64,000 bases of DNA, from assembly GCA_035610365.1 (NCBI GenBank), contig CM069435.1, forward strand, positions 65,655,389-65,719,388, read 5' to 3'. This document shows, piece by piece, positions 34,292 through 45,415 of the stretch (its first letter is position 1; the number at the start of each line of letters is the position of its first letter). Both the position numbers and the translations under genes were made by a program. The notes below the pieces were generated by a model that did not search any database, had not been told where the DNA came from, and saw only the letters and a program-made list of their open reading frames with translations. The DNA comes from Aquatica leii (Eukaryota > Arthropoda > Insecta > Coleoptera > Lampyridae).

Positions 34292-35884
34292 AACATAACA
34301 ACCGCGAAAGCTTAATATTTATAAACAATTTATTTTATTCATCATACAATATTTTTCAAATTATTAGTTTATTACACATTTATCTCATTTTTAAAATTCA
34401 TGTTATAATATTGATTAATTAATACATTTTAATAAAATACTCCACTTTGTAATTAAACACCTATAATATTGATTCACAGCACAGTTTCTAAACTTAATAA
34501 TTGTGTTTTACTTTACTCAAGAGTCGTGCTTTAAGTTGAATCTGTATAAGAAGCCTCTCAAAGATTAGATGAAAATATTAATTTATTAGACTTACAAAAT
34601 AGTGACCAAATTAGATGAGATTTATAAAAAATTAAAGAAAATCTTAAAATTAATTCTAGTTTTGATTTTTGAAAAAACCTACATATTATTAAGATCTAAG
34701 CCAAGTCTAATAATTTTGTAATTTCTAAAGTTGATAAAAGCAGTTGTATTCATTTCTTTATTATATTATGCCAATAAAGTCAACAAATTTTACCAAGTAT
34801 TTTAAGAGAATCCAATCTCTGTTTTTTGTTTTTATTTAATCTTATAATTTAATTATTAATTCTCTAAACACGTTACCTAAACCTTTCTGAAACATTTCAA
34901 TCTCGCCTTCATACTTATGTTCCTTATTTAAAAGTTATTTTGCAATTGCTCTTTCGTCATATAATATAAAACTTATAAACAATTACCATATTAACATCTT
35001 TAAGACAGTTACGTCACAATTAAACCACTGTTTGTGGTATTCAAGTAACCCTTACAACTACAGAGAAATCGGCAACGGAAGTTTTAAGCAGCACACCTTG
35101 TTTATTAAAAAATTGTAAAAAAGATTTCTAAGAAAATACATATGTATATCCGGTTTAAATATATAATAAATGCGTGAGGTCATTTACTATCAGGTGGGTA
35201 AAAATTTTAACAAACACAAATAAATAACCACTGTAGGAAACGTACAAAACTTGTGCTTTTATCTGATGATAAAATCGATTATTTTTGTGTTTTCGTAGTA
35301 GCACCGTAATCAGATAAATAATGAGTTCCGATTAGAATGCGTAAGGTGTTGACAGGAGAGAAAATAACAATAAAAGTCTTGACTTATATATAAGTATCAA
35401 CTAAGATATTACTAGTTGAAAATCTGAAACTAATTTGAAATGCGTTGTTATAAAACAAACAAAAAATTCATAAACGTCTACAGAAAAAAAAAATACTAAA
35501 CTAGTATTTTAATTAAAATTATAATTTTTAATGCGAGAAAACTTGTTACATTTCTTAACAGAAAACGATTATTTTGGTAAATTACATTAGAATTATTCAT
35601 TATACTAAAATGTACATTTATCATTTTCGGGTAATTAAGAAACTATGCCAAATAAAGCAAATAATTTTAATGTTTCCTTTGCCCTCTATGTTCATACTGT
35701 ACCAAACTTTCTAAATTAACATTTATAAATTGGTTAATAGATGTTTTATATAAACAGCAAATTCCAAATTGTGTAACTAAGAGAGATTTACCGAGACACT
35801 ATAAACATCCTAAACTGTAAACGTTAAAAATAAATTATTAATTTCTTGTAAACGATATAAAAAAATTATATTAAAAAGAAATAG
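34292..35884. other. AT-rich intergenic DNA
   Basis: Nothing recognised between the ribozyme-bearing element and the 3' end of Tweedle gene B. Confidence 0.4.
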
Positions 35885-35890
35885 TTTATT
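35885..35890 (-). terminator. Polyadenylation signal of Tweedle gene B
   Basis: AATAAA on the minus strand, 78 nt past the stop. It is embedded in TTTATTTGTCACCGT (plus-strand reading), which also surrounds the signal of gene C. Confidence 0.7.
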
Positions 35891-35967
35891 TGTCACCGTA
35901 ATCTATATCTAACAACATAAGTATAACTAAGTAAAAAAATTATAACAAAAATACAGTCTGTAGGTTT

Positions 35968-37108
35968 TTAGTAAGGACCGCTTTGTCCAGGTGCTCCATA
36001 ATTAGTAGACAATCCTCCACCAACAGATGATATGCCACCTCCGCCAATGCCACTTGTAATTGAACCGCCACTAATGCTTCCTCCTCCGGATCCACTCGAT
36101 ATGCCACTACCAACATCTATGCCCGATCCACCACCGCCAGAACTTATGAATCCGCCGCTGCTGCTTGAAGAACTACCACCACTGCTTATAACTCCACTGC
36201 CACCATTAACAAATCCTCCACCAATATTTCCAGAACCGCCACTTATAAACCCTCCTCCAATGTTACCTCCACCACCTTGAGCCACTTGATTTTGAGTTTT
36301 ATACCGAATGAAATACACTTCAGGTTTCGATGGAGGAATTGGCGCAATTGATGGTATCGTTATATCTGCAACTTCATCTGGTTTCTTTACTAATACATAA
36401 ATTAGAGTTTTTTCTTGATTTTGAGCTTGAAGTGCAATTTGTTGAGCTGTTGGCGTAGGATATGATGGCGCTTTAATAAATATTATTTTATAGTGCTTTG
36501 TTGATTGACCTATATTTATTGGGTGCTGAGGACGGACTTCTTCTGGTTCGGGTGGTGCAACATGTACATAAACATGCTTCTGTACAAGCGTTCCTCCACT
36601 TCCACCAACAAAACTACCACCACCGCTACTAATACCTCCACCAATTCCACCTCCGCTCACAAAACCGCCTCCACTGCCACCTCCGCTAATAAAACTGCTA
36701 CTACTGCCACCTCCGCTAATAAAACTGCTACTACTGCCACCTCCGCTAATTCCTGATCCGCCACCACTACCCCCAGCAAATCCTCCACCAAAGCTTCCTC
36801 CTCCACCACTTATAAATCCACCATTGTTAACGGCACCGCCGCCGTTTATTCCATTAAACCCACCACTACCAATCCCTCCGCCACTAACATATCCACCACT
36901 ACCACCATTTACAAAAATTCCTCCACTGCCAGGTCTACCATAACTTCCACTAGGAATTGGTATAGGTACAGATGGAGGGTTGTAATTGTACTGAGGGCGA
37001 CAGTAAGCAGCACCACTTAACACGGCGACCTAAATTATATAATTCATATTTTTAATAACATACAAAAAACACAATAGATGCAAAACTTACCAATATTATT
37101 ACATTCAT
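35968..37108 (-). CDS. Tweedle (TWDL/DUF243) cuticle protein, gene B
   Basis: Secreted structural cuticle protein; Tweedle proteins contribute to insect body shape and bind chitinous cuticle. Exon 1 (37091-37108) encodes MNVIIL. A 61 bp intron (37030-37090, GTAAG donor, TTTAG acceptor, phase 0) precedes exon 2 (37029-35968); the total is 359 residues. Signal peptide about 1-16. Residues 20-150 are a Gly/Ser arm with ISGGGSSSSF repeats. The Tweedle domain is at about 155-252: [56 protein letters not shown] second Gly/Ser arm ends in YGAPGQSGPY. The ATG at 37106-37108 is preferred because the in-frame ATG at 37133-37135 lies upstream of the predicted transcription start. Tandem neighbour of gene C, same strand, about 0.9 kb apart. 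Confidence 0.95.
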
Positions 37109-37153
37109 CTTCGAAATTGAAGATTCTTCTGACATTGGTCCTTCAAGGGACGA

Positions 37154-37161
37154 CTTTTATA
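37154..37161 (-). promoter_or_regulatory. TATA box of gene B with matching initiator
   Basis: TATAAAAG on the minus strand, with the arthropod initiator core TCAG at 37129-37132, 31 nt downstream of the TATA start. The pair fixes the transcription start near 37130 and so rules out the upstream ATG at 37133-37135. Confidence 0.8.
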
Positions 37162-37816
37162 CTGTTAGTGCATACTAAAGTAATGAAGCCCCCGCCAGGT
37201 AAACAAACATCATCTTCGAATAATATTCTTAACATTTGGATAAGTGAAATTCGGGTCATAACCTCTAGAAGTTATTGTTTAGATAGAAATGTGATCTTAA
37301 CGCACATAAAATTTATATTTCTAATTAACCGAAGAATTTAAAAATAATTACCATACTAACTGGATTAATTTCTCTTGACCGCAACCTTGAATAAAACATT
37401 CTTACTTTTAGGGACTCGAAATTGATTGGAATTTCTATATACGTATAAATGTTGCATCATAATAATAAATTATATACTTAAAATAGGCGAGAAAGTACAA
37501 CAAGTTCTTAAAACTATTATAAAATCGGAAGTCTGTGTAATAAAAGATCTACGATGCGGGCGTGGATAAAGAAGTTCATGGTAAGTTAAATACATTATGT
37601 AGACCTAATAACTGTTGCAGTAAATTGTATTAATAAACGGTTTCAATCCGTACGTGCTTGTAGAAAACGCATAAACCTGGTGTTCGATTGTACGATGACA
37701 TCATCACTTTCTTCACTTCCAGCTAATGAAATTAACATACTTTAATGTGCTCAATTGAATAGTTTGCCTTTGTTTGGACATCGGAAAGTAAGAACAAGTT
37801 TTAATAAAAAAATACT
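37162..37816. other. Intergenic spacer between Tweedle genes C and B
   Basis: About 650 bp separating the B promoter from the C polyadenylation signal. No gene. It probably holds B's upstream control sequence, but I recognise no specific site. Confidence 0.5.
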
Positions 37817-37822
37817 TTTATT
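37817..37822 (-). terminator. Polyadenylation signal of Tweedle gene C
   Basis: AATAAA on the minus strand, about 190 nt past the stop, in the same TTTATTTGTCACCGT context as gene B. Confidence 0.65.
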
Positions 37823-38010
37823 TGTCACCGTTCTTTTTTGCAATAATATACATAAAAATAAAAATAACATATTAACTAAGTGATTCATATAAAAATGAAA
37901 AAATATTTACAAAAGATAATGATGTTTGATGTACTATCACAATCACACAGGTCTAGCAAGATTCGGGAGTTACCTCGTTAACCCGTAAAAACTTATTAAC
38001 TAGAAATTAT

Positions 38011-39148
38011 TTAATACGGTCCGCTTTTGCCGGGTGGCCCGTAACTTGATGATACTCCGCCACCGATGTGTCCTCCAGAAATTCCTCCGCCGCTAATATG
38101 TCCACCTCCGCTAATGTGACTACTTGAGATGCTTTCGCTATGTCCACCGCTAATATGTCCCCCAGAGAAACCTCCATCTAAATGACCACCAGAAATTCCA
38201 CCGCCGCTTATATGTCCACCGGAAATTCCACCGCCGCTTATATGTCCTCCACCACCACCTAAATGTCCTCCATCAAGAATTCCATCTCCAATTCCACCTC
38301 CAATTGCTCCTCCACCAATTCCACCTCCGCCAATTAATCCACCACCTCCGTGTCCTTTTTGTGTTTTGTACCGAATAAAGTATACTTCTGGTTTTGATGG
38401 TTGAGTAGGTGCCGCTTGAGGAATATGAATTTCAGGCGCTTCTTCAGGTTTCTTAACCAAAACATAGACAAGTGTCTTTTCTTCGTTTTGTGGTTGTACA
38501 GGTATAATAGGAGCAGTGGGAGTTGGAGGTGCTGGTGCTTTAATGAAAATAATTTTGTAATGCTTTTGTGCAGGAGCAACTGGGATGTGCCTTGGGGGAT
38601 GATATTCTTGAGGTTCTGGTGGTGGAACGTGAACGTATATATGTTTCTGAACAACGGATCCACCAGAACCACCACTATGGTAGTCAGCACCACCGCCAAA
38701 TCCAATATCACCACCTCCAAATCCTCCACCGTGTCCTAATCCTGAACCACCATGTCCAAATCCGGAACCGCCGTGGCCTAAGCTAGAACCACCATGACCT
38801 AATCCGGAACCACCGTGACCTAATCCGGAACCACCGTGACCTAATCCAGAACTACCATGTCCAAAACTGGAGCCTCCATGACCACCAAATGAACTGTGAG
38901 ATGAAAAGCCGCCCCCGCTTATTCCAAATCCAGATCCACTAGCACCAAATCCACTTCCTCCGGAAAGTATTATTCCGCCACCGTGTCCTCCAGGAGCACC
39001 ATAACTAGAAGACGGTGGTTTGTAGCTATATCCTGCTTCCGGTCTGCCTTGAGCGATAGCTACCAAGGTAGCGACGAGCTGTAATTCGCACAAAATAAAT
39101 TTCCCGATAACTTTTCTTTGCACTGTAACTTACCACAAAAGCTCTCAT
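38011..39148 (-). CDS. Tweedle (TWDL/DUF243) cuticle protein, gene C
   Basis: Secreted structural cuticle protein, closest relative of gene B. Exon 1 (39134-39148) encodes MRAFV, the classic Tweedle opening. A 55 bp intron (39079-39133, GTAAG donor, ATTACAG acceptor, phase 0) leads to exon 2 (39078-38011); the total is 360 residues. Signal peptide about 1-16 (cut near AQG/RPEA). Residues 70-125 hold [16 protein letters not shown] repeats. The Tweedle domain is at about 147-245: [55 protein letters not shown]. The C-terminal arm is [14 protein letters not shown] and ends [10 protein letters not shown]. Reading straight through the intron would give a false start (MQRKVIG...) at 39123. Confidence 0.95.
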
Positions 39149-39220
39149 TGTATACTTCGGTAACTTGAGTTACCAACGAAAACTAGGGAGTTATTGATAG
39201 TGAAATAAAATCAGAACAGA

Positions 39221-39228
39221 ATTTATAG
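39221..39228 (-). promoter_or_regulatory. TATA box of gene C
   Basis: CTATAAAT on the minus strand. A TCAAT initiator-like site about 32 nt downstream (A near 39195) suggests a 5' leader of about 47 nt before the ATG at 39148. Confidence 0.65.
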
Positions 39229-41389
39229 CTCATCTTCATCCCCACTTTAAAGGTTATATTCATACGGTCACTGGTAAATACGTAAATCTGTAATTTTATT
39301 TGGTGGTGAAAAATTGGGTCATATCCTCTCACCAAGGCAAATCGCGTACGGCGAATCTGTATCAGCCGGTTTACTTCAAATCGTTGTATTGCACTCGAAA
39401 GTAACAGTACTAATGTAAACGCACTTTGTAATTGTTTTATATTCCAACGTAAGTCAAATAAAAAAATAATAAACAAGAACAAATGCGTTTCATTTGCAAA
39501 TTTATCAAATATTAAAAGGAAGTGTTACAGACAATCGTGGAAATCAACACAGTTCGATGAGAGAAAGTACATATACATACGTCAAATTCGGAAGACTTTT
39601 AAGTTCATTGCTTATTCTGCTCAACCTATGATAGAAGACATAACGAAAGCACACGTAATAATAGAAATGGGTGCAAATTTAACATTCTATTCGAGAAAAT
39701 TCAATAAATTTTTTACATTGTATGAATCCTAAAGCAGTTGCTTCCTAGTAGATTATTAAAATCAAGAAATAATGAAAGTAAAAGCTAACGTCCGCATCGA
39801 CCACAAGATGCGACAAGTGAAGGGTCCTCTTTTATCGTTCCTAACATTAGCAAAAGTAGGTTAACTATACCATATATCTTATTCTTAATCGTAATGAAGA
39901 TATTACTTAAACAAATAATAACATTTTTTGCACTGCATTTAATGAAATGTTATTTTTATGTTAGAATGAAGAAACGCGTGTGAACGATTATATAAAAGAT
40001 AGTTACACCATTCATTTGAGGCAAGGTGTTTTTTCCAATTTTTCTATTGATATACACGCATTCTTTACTAAGATAATTTTCTTTTCATTTCAGAGAGTCA
40101 CTTTACAACAACACTGAATCATAATTGTAAGTGCTTACATAACACATTAATAAAATTAATGGTAATGGTAATAAGCTTTCAATTTTAAATAGAGAAATTT
40201 AATATTATAGTGAATCGGTAAACGAACGAAAGAATTATTTTTTATGTATATTTGTACATGAAATTTTTGATGAAAAAATTTGTCTAGCATGAAAAATAAG
40301 AGAAATCTAAAATTCGAATTTTAGTGAGATCCTTGAAAGTGAATTTCTCATAAATACTTCGAGTTTTAAAGTATGGAGAAGAAAGTTCAGACGCAGCAGC
40401 AATCAATACCGCCTACATGAACCAGAAACGACGTTTATTTTAATTTTGTGTATTAAAAAAACAATTGCTTGCTGAATCACTTGACATAAAAATTGAATTA
40501 TCACATATACAAAAATACAGGATATTACTGGCGCATTTTGTACGAGAAGCATCCTTTAGTTGTCCTTTCACGTGAGCTTTCTAATGGTTATATAAAAATA
40601 AATTTTATGCCCAACTTCTAACATTTATCTTTATTAAAAACAATCTAATTAGCTGATCATTAAACGACTACCATAGATTATGTTTTAATAAATCTTAGTA
40701 AGACACTAAATTAATAACGGCAACAGAACCTGTTAAAAGAACTTAGATTCCACTACTTTTTAACCAAGTGGAATTTAATTATGCCAGGATACACTGTTGA
40801 GATCTTTTCTACCGGACAAATTATTTAATAAATATTTATTAAAAATTACAAACGCTTTGAAAATAATGGCTGACGCTTGCTTATTTAAAAAATTATACAT
40901 GGATATGTTTTGAAAAACTTATTTCATCAATTCGGCATTTAAAAACTTAGCACAACAATTTTTTTAATAAAATTGGATAACTGTAATCAAAATGAAACCA
41001 CTACAAGTGCAGATACACATAGACAACTTGATAAACTAATAGTAATATTGTGTTTGTCGGTAAACGAAAGATAGTAATAAACTACCATATTTGACAGAGT
41101 CCAGTGTCGAACCAAAAAAAGTTCTCAAGTCTATTATCAAATAAGAAGAAATGTAGGTAAATCTAATTCTTTGGGATTCCAAAATCAGTAGTGTTTTCCA
41201 ACTCACACTCAACAGGAGCCACTAATATCTCACTTAGGTTAGTACAAATCATACTCATTCTCACTTATTATATTCAGAAACGAAGGTTAATAAATGACTA
41301 ATTTGAGTTAGATTTGAGTACAGAAACTGTCAAAAATTTTGTTAGAGAAACGATTGGTAGTAAAAACGTTACTCGATCTTTCTATGAGT
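39229..41389. other. AT-rich DNA upstream of Tweedle gene C
   Basis: No gene or repeat recognised. Confidence 0.4.
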
Positions 41390-43190
41390 TCCACATCCAT
41401 AACACCGCGGATAATGTGGAAAGTTTTTGACAATCTATTCGATAGCGACCCAATCGTTATAAAGTTCAACATTCCTCACTCCGAAGGCTACGTTCCTAAA
41501 AAATGAAACATTAACAAGGCTAATTGGGATCTGTATAGATCGCATTTGCCAGTTTGGGTTACTCCAGCCGGGAAAAAATCTGAACGACGAGATAGTCGTC
41601 CTTACTACTTATCTGCTTAACGCTCCGTCGCTAGCCGTGCCAAAAACCGGCGGATACTATAGTAGGAAAAAGCAAGTTCCTTGGTGTTACAACAGCGTAA
41701 AGGCGGTCATCTTGGGCCAAAAAAAACCAGACATGGTGCACTACAAGTTCTAAAAGCAAACACAAGCAGATTCTAAAGAAAAAACACACTAGCGTATATA
41801 GTCCGAAAGTGTTTACTACTCTTGCTACCACCATTATGCCGTCCTTGAGGCAAAGATACTTTGAAGTCAGCCAGGGCGAAGCAACATCTACCACTCGAAC
41901 TATGGAGAATGGCATCCGGCAAGGCTTGACTCTGAGCGTCACTCTATTCGCTATCGCCATTCACAAGGTATGCGACTAGTTAGACCAGACTATTGGCCGA
42001 AGTATATACGTAGACGACATCGCCATTTTTGTATCTGGCCCTCTCAAATCAAACATTAATCATAGTATTCAGACTGCTATAAACACTATAAGAACGACAA
42101 AAACGAAGCGAGATTTCAAGTTTTTCGAAACCAAAACAAAGTGCATGCACTTCTGCCACTTCGCATCACAGACCCTGTCTAACTGTGAACAGTCAAGCGC
42201 TTCAATGCGTAGCTCAAAATAAAATATATGAAGCTGATATGAAACGACCGATTATAATTGAAGAACTACGTAAACTATACAAGAGCCCAAGCCACACAAG
42301 CACTCAATCTTACTAAATATCCCACACTAAGTGGGGCGGCCGCAGAGAGAATCTGCTAAACTTATATGTCAAATATGGCTCATTGGTGTACGACTCAGCG
42401 GCCCAATCTACCCTACATCCCCTTAGATAGAATACATACTGCAGGGATCAAGTACACCATTGGAGCGTTATATACAACCTCTAAGCAAAGTTTGTATGCA
42501 GAATCTGGTATTCCACAATTTACAATTAGGAGAACCATATTGACACTCTCATATATAGCAAAAATTCGAATATGGGGCAGCAATAACTTAACAAATTAGC
42601 GTTGGAAGAAAACATAAAAAAGCCCAGACCGTCCGCTACACTCCCTGTCTTTAAGCGGTGCTCAAAACAGCCGACGATATTTCTTTTGCACTTACAGTCC
42701 AAGATCGTAGGTACATAGCAGATGCTCTATCACAGAGCAGAGAGCACGTAATGGAGCTCCGAATTACTAAGACCCAAAAACAACAGTCTTCTGTGAAACA
42801 GAAAATGCGGAAAAAATTGGCACAAAGTGGTGAACATATGAGAACAATAACGGAATCGGTTAGCAACTCCCGACAAAACTGCTTACTCGTAAAAAAAACA
42901 GTTGATCATAACTAAGTTGAAACAGAGACACACGCAAGTTACGTCGTCGTGCCTCGTCAAAGGTGTTGCTGTCCCATTATGCGACAGGTGTCAGGGTGTT
43001 CTTACTGTACGGCACATACTTCTAGAATGTCCAAATCTGGCAGAAATGAGAAGAATATATGGTTTTCTTTCTTTGTTTGAAGGACATGCGCAAAGCGCAC
43101 AAAAAATTTTTAGAATTTTTAGGCACGTGTGGCCTAATAAACAAAATATAGAAAAATGCAAATACGAACTAGATATCCAATTGTGAATTA
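41390..43190 (+). pseudogene. Degraded LINE, I/Jockey-type ORF2
   Basis: Traces in order on the plus strand: DPIVIKFNIPHSEGYVPKK near 41450 and NINKANWDLYRSHLPVW (end of the endonuclease and linker), a VPWCYNSVKA block near 41680, RT sequence ENGIRQGLTLSVTLFAIAIH near 41910, then SIYVDDIAIFVSG near 42000 (YVDD intact) and KCMHFCHF, thumb-like YGSLVYDSA near 42375, and the Cys/His tail CDRCQGVLTVRHILLECPN (42985-43040), typical after the RNase H region of I- and Jockey-type elements. Many stops and gaps. The endonuclease N-terminus is missing. Confidence 0.8.
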
Positions 43191-43829
43191 TGTACTTCAG
43201 CTTCATTAGGAAATAAAACAAAAGACAAGCGTCGTTTGGTGCATTTCAAAAAAATGACGATGAACCGAACAATACCAAAAAAAATAACAAGAAAAAGAAG
43301 CCACTACATCTGAATAAAATAAAAAAAATAAACGAAATTTCTTAGAAACAGTAATCAAAAAATTAATGAATGTTATCTAAAATAATGTAATATAAAATGC
43401 AAATTAAAATGCACAGTTTTCAGAAGCTCTATCTAATGCTGTTAAAAGAGCTTTCATTAAATCATTATTTCAAAAAATTCATTCTTTACAAGGTATCCCA
43501 AAATTGCTGAGAAATAAAGGTACCACGTATTATAGAGGTTTAAATAAGTCGATTAAACCATGTTTATGTATATACCAAAACGTATTGTTTGTCCATGAGA
43601 AGAGTTTAAAGAATCATCCTAGTTTCAGTATTCAAAAAAACCCAAAAATAATTGTAGAAAGGTTAAAATCGCCAACACCCCCTTGTATTTTTTTAAATAA
43701 TTTTCTTAGTGGCGGTAATACGGCTTTAAAACTTTTTTAACGGGAAGACTTACTCATCTTCATTTTTTGACTCTTGTAAAAACTACGTATTGCGCATAGT
43801 TTCGAATGAAAAAAATGCTTTCTCAAACA
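43191..43829. other. Spacer with an unrecognised 78-codon frame
   Basis: The plus-strand frame at 43504-43740 matches no family I know. It may be debris of the adjoining mariner-like fragment. Confidence 0.35.
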
Positions 43830-43995
43830 CCACCAATACATCTACCAGCAAATTGTTCATTAAAATATTCTCTTACGGCACTTGCAAAATGAGGTGGTGC
43901 ACCGTCGTGCATAAACTATATGTTTCGATGCAAATTAAGGGGCAAGTCTTCTAATAATTCTGGGAAGGTTTCTTGAAGAAAACAAAGGGCCATCC
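43830..43995 (-). pseudogene. Mariner-like/DDE transposase fragment
   Basis: On the minus strand: LQETFPELLEDLPLNLHRNI, a stop, then FMHDGAPPHFASAVREYFNE, then QFAGRCIGG before a stop. HDGAPPHF is the second-Asp block of mariner-type DDE transposases common in insects; the following WPPRSPD block is lost. A short dead fragment with no TIRs found. Confidence 0.75.
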
Positions 43996-45415
43996 AAATC
44001 ATAAAATAGCCAACAATTCCAACCAAGACATTAATTTAAATTTTCCTTGATAATATCTACCTACCATGCCACAACAAAGAAAAACCAAAACCAAAAAAAT
44101 TAACTGATCAAGCATTTAAGAAGAAGGATATGCAATCAACGGTCCTAATGCAATATATTATCACAGGTAAAAATATAACTAGTGCTAATTTACTTTTTTG
44201 AACGTAATTGCTAATCAGCAAAACAGTTATAAGCATTATGTGTTTAATTTCTCTTTGTCTTAACGAAAGTACCCAACGACAAAATATAACCTTTCCAAAT
44301 TTTAGTTCGTTATTGTACATAACATGTTACAGAAAAATTTCCATTTTTTTGTTGTATTTACAATTAAGCTCTTCAACATTAAAAAATTAGCAGCATTTTT
44401 TTAAAATGAAAATCCAATTAAATTTGTTGTATGCGTAGCACGCTTTCGTACAATTAACAAAATTTAATTTTGCTAATAATAGTAGTTGACGCCAATTAGT
44501 GATGGAAAATATTATAATATATGCAAATATAGCATTGTTTGAAAGTGTTAAAATTCAACTGTTACTGGTTCGTGTAGCTATCTCAACACATTATTATTTA
44601 CCATGTAATCTTTGCATAAGAAGAATAAGTTATCAGGATGTTAATATTATGTGATGATTTTTTAATTTTGTTATGAAATAGTTTTATAGAAGCCTTTTTC
44701 AAAAATAGAAAACAAAAAAGTTACCAAACCATTTCAAGTAATAAATTTATCTTTTTCATAATACGGAGTAAAATTAATCCTAATAGAAACCTTAATAACA
44801 GGACTTTTTGCAACTTAACCAAAATAAGAGTCAGAAGTTACCTGAACGTTACGAACTTTTCAGAATTCGTAAGTTTCGCAATCAGGCTTTAAGTTTTAGG
44901 ATAATGCTCTTAACTAGCAAAATAAAATTTTATACTAAGATGAGAACGTCTTCCGGGTTAGAACCGGATAAATAATGTATTCTGTACATTAAGCTGGACA
45001 AAAAAATTTTGTAGATCATAATACAAAAACATAAAAATCAAGCTGAAATTAACAGAACGTACGTCTAGGTGAAATGAAACTGATTCCTTTTACCTTAGGA
45101 ACAAAACAGGCGAGGTTCACCAAGTGTATGTGTTCTTGTGAACAACACTAAAGATTTTCTAAAAAAAACTATATTATTTTGAACACGTATTACATCATAA
45201 CGAGTCTGATCTCAAAGACATAAGAGGTAAACATGCCAAACACATAAAGGTTGATCGGATTAATTTTACATGAACACCTGCAAAGATATTATTATTGTGC
45301 GTCTCACTACGTAAGAGATTATCTTCTGATACGTTATATTTTTTCTTTTAGATGTATCTATAAAAAGGATGCATCATGGCTTTCTGAAAGAGTTTTCTGA
45401 TTTTATTTTTAATAT
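43996..45415. other. AT-rich spacer with one stray Penelope-terminus repeat
   Basis: No gene. 44935-44960 (TATACTAAGATGAGAACGTCTTCCGG) is a further copy of the terminal motif of the Penelope-like element that starts at 45416. Confidence 0.5.

Noticed and set aside
36032-36756. Pro- and Thr/Ala-rich plus-strand ORFs opposite gene B
   Set aside because: Antisense of Gly/Ser-rich coding sequence; composition is explained entirely by the sense strand.
37133-37135. Upstream in-frame ATG as start of gene B
   Set aside because: It lies just upstream of the TCAG initiator placed 31 nt after the TATA box, so it should not be in the mRNA; the downstream ATG gives a clean signal peptide.
38334-38786. 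Alternative-frame ORFs on both strands inside gene C
   Set aside because: Shadows of the Tweedle frame, which has the domain, signal peptide and splice sites.
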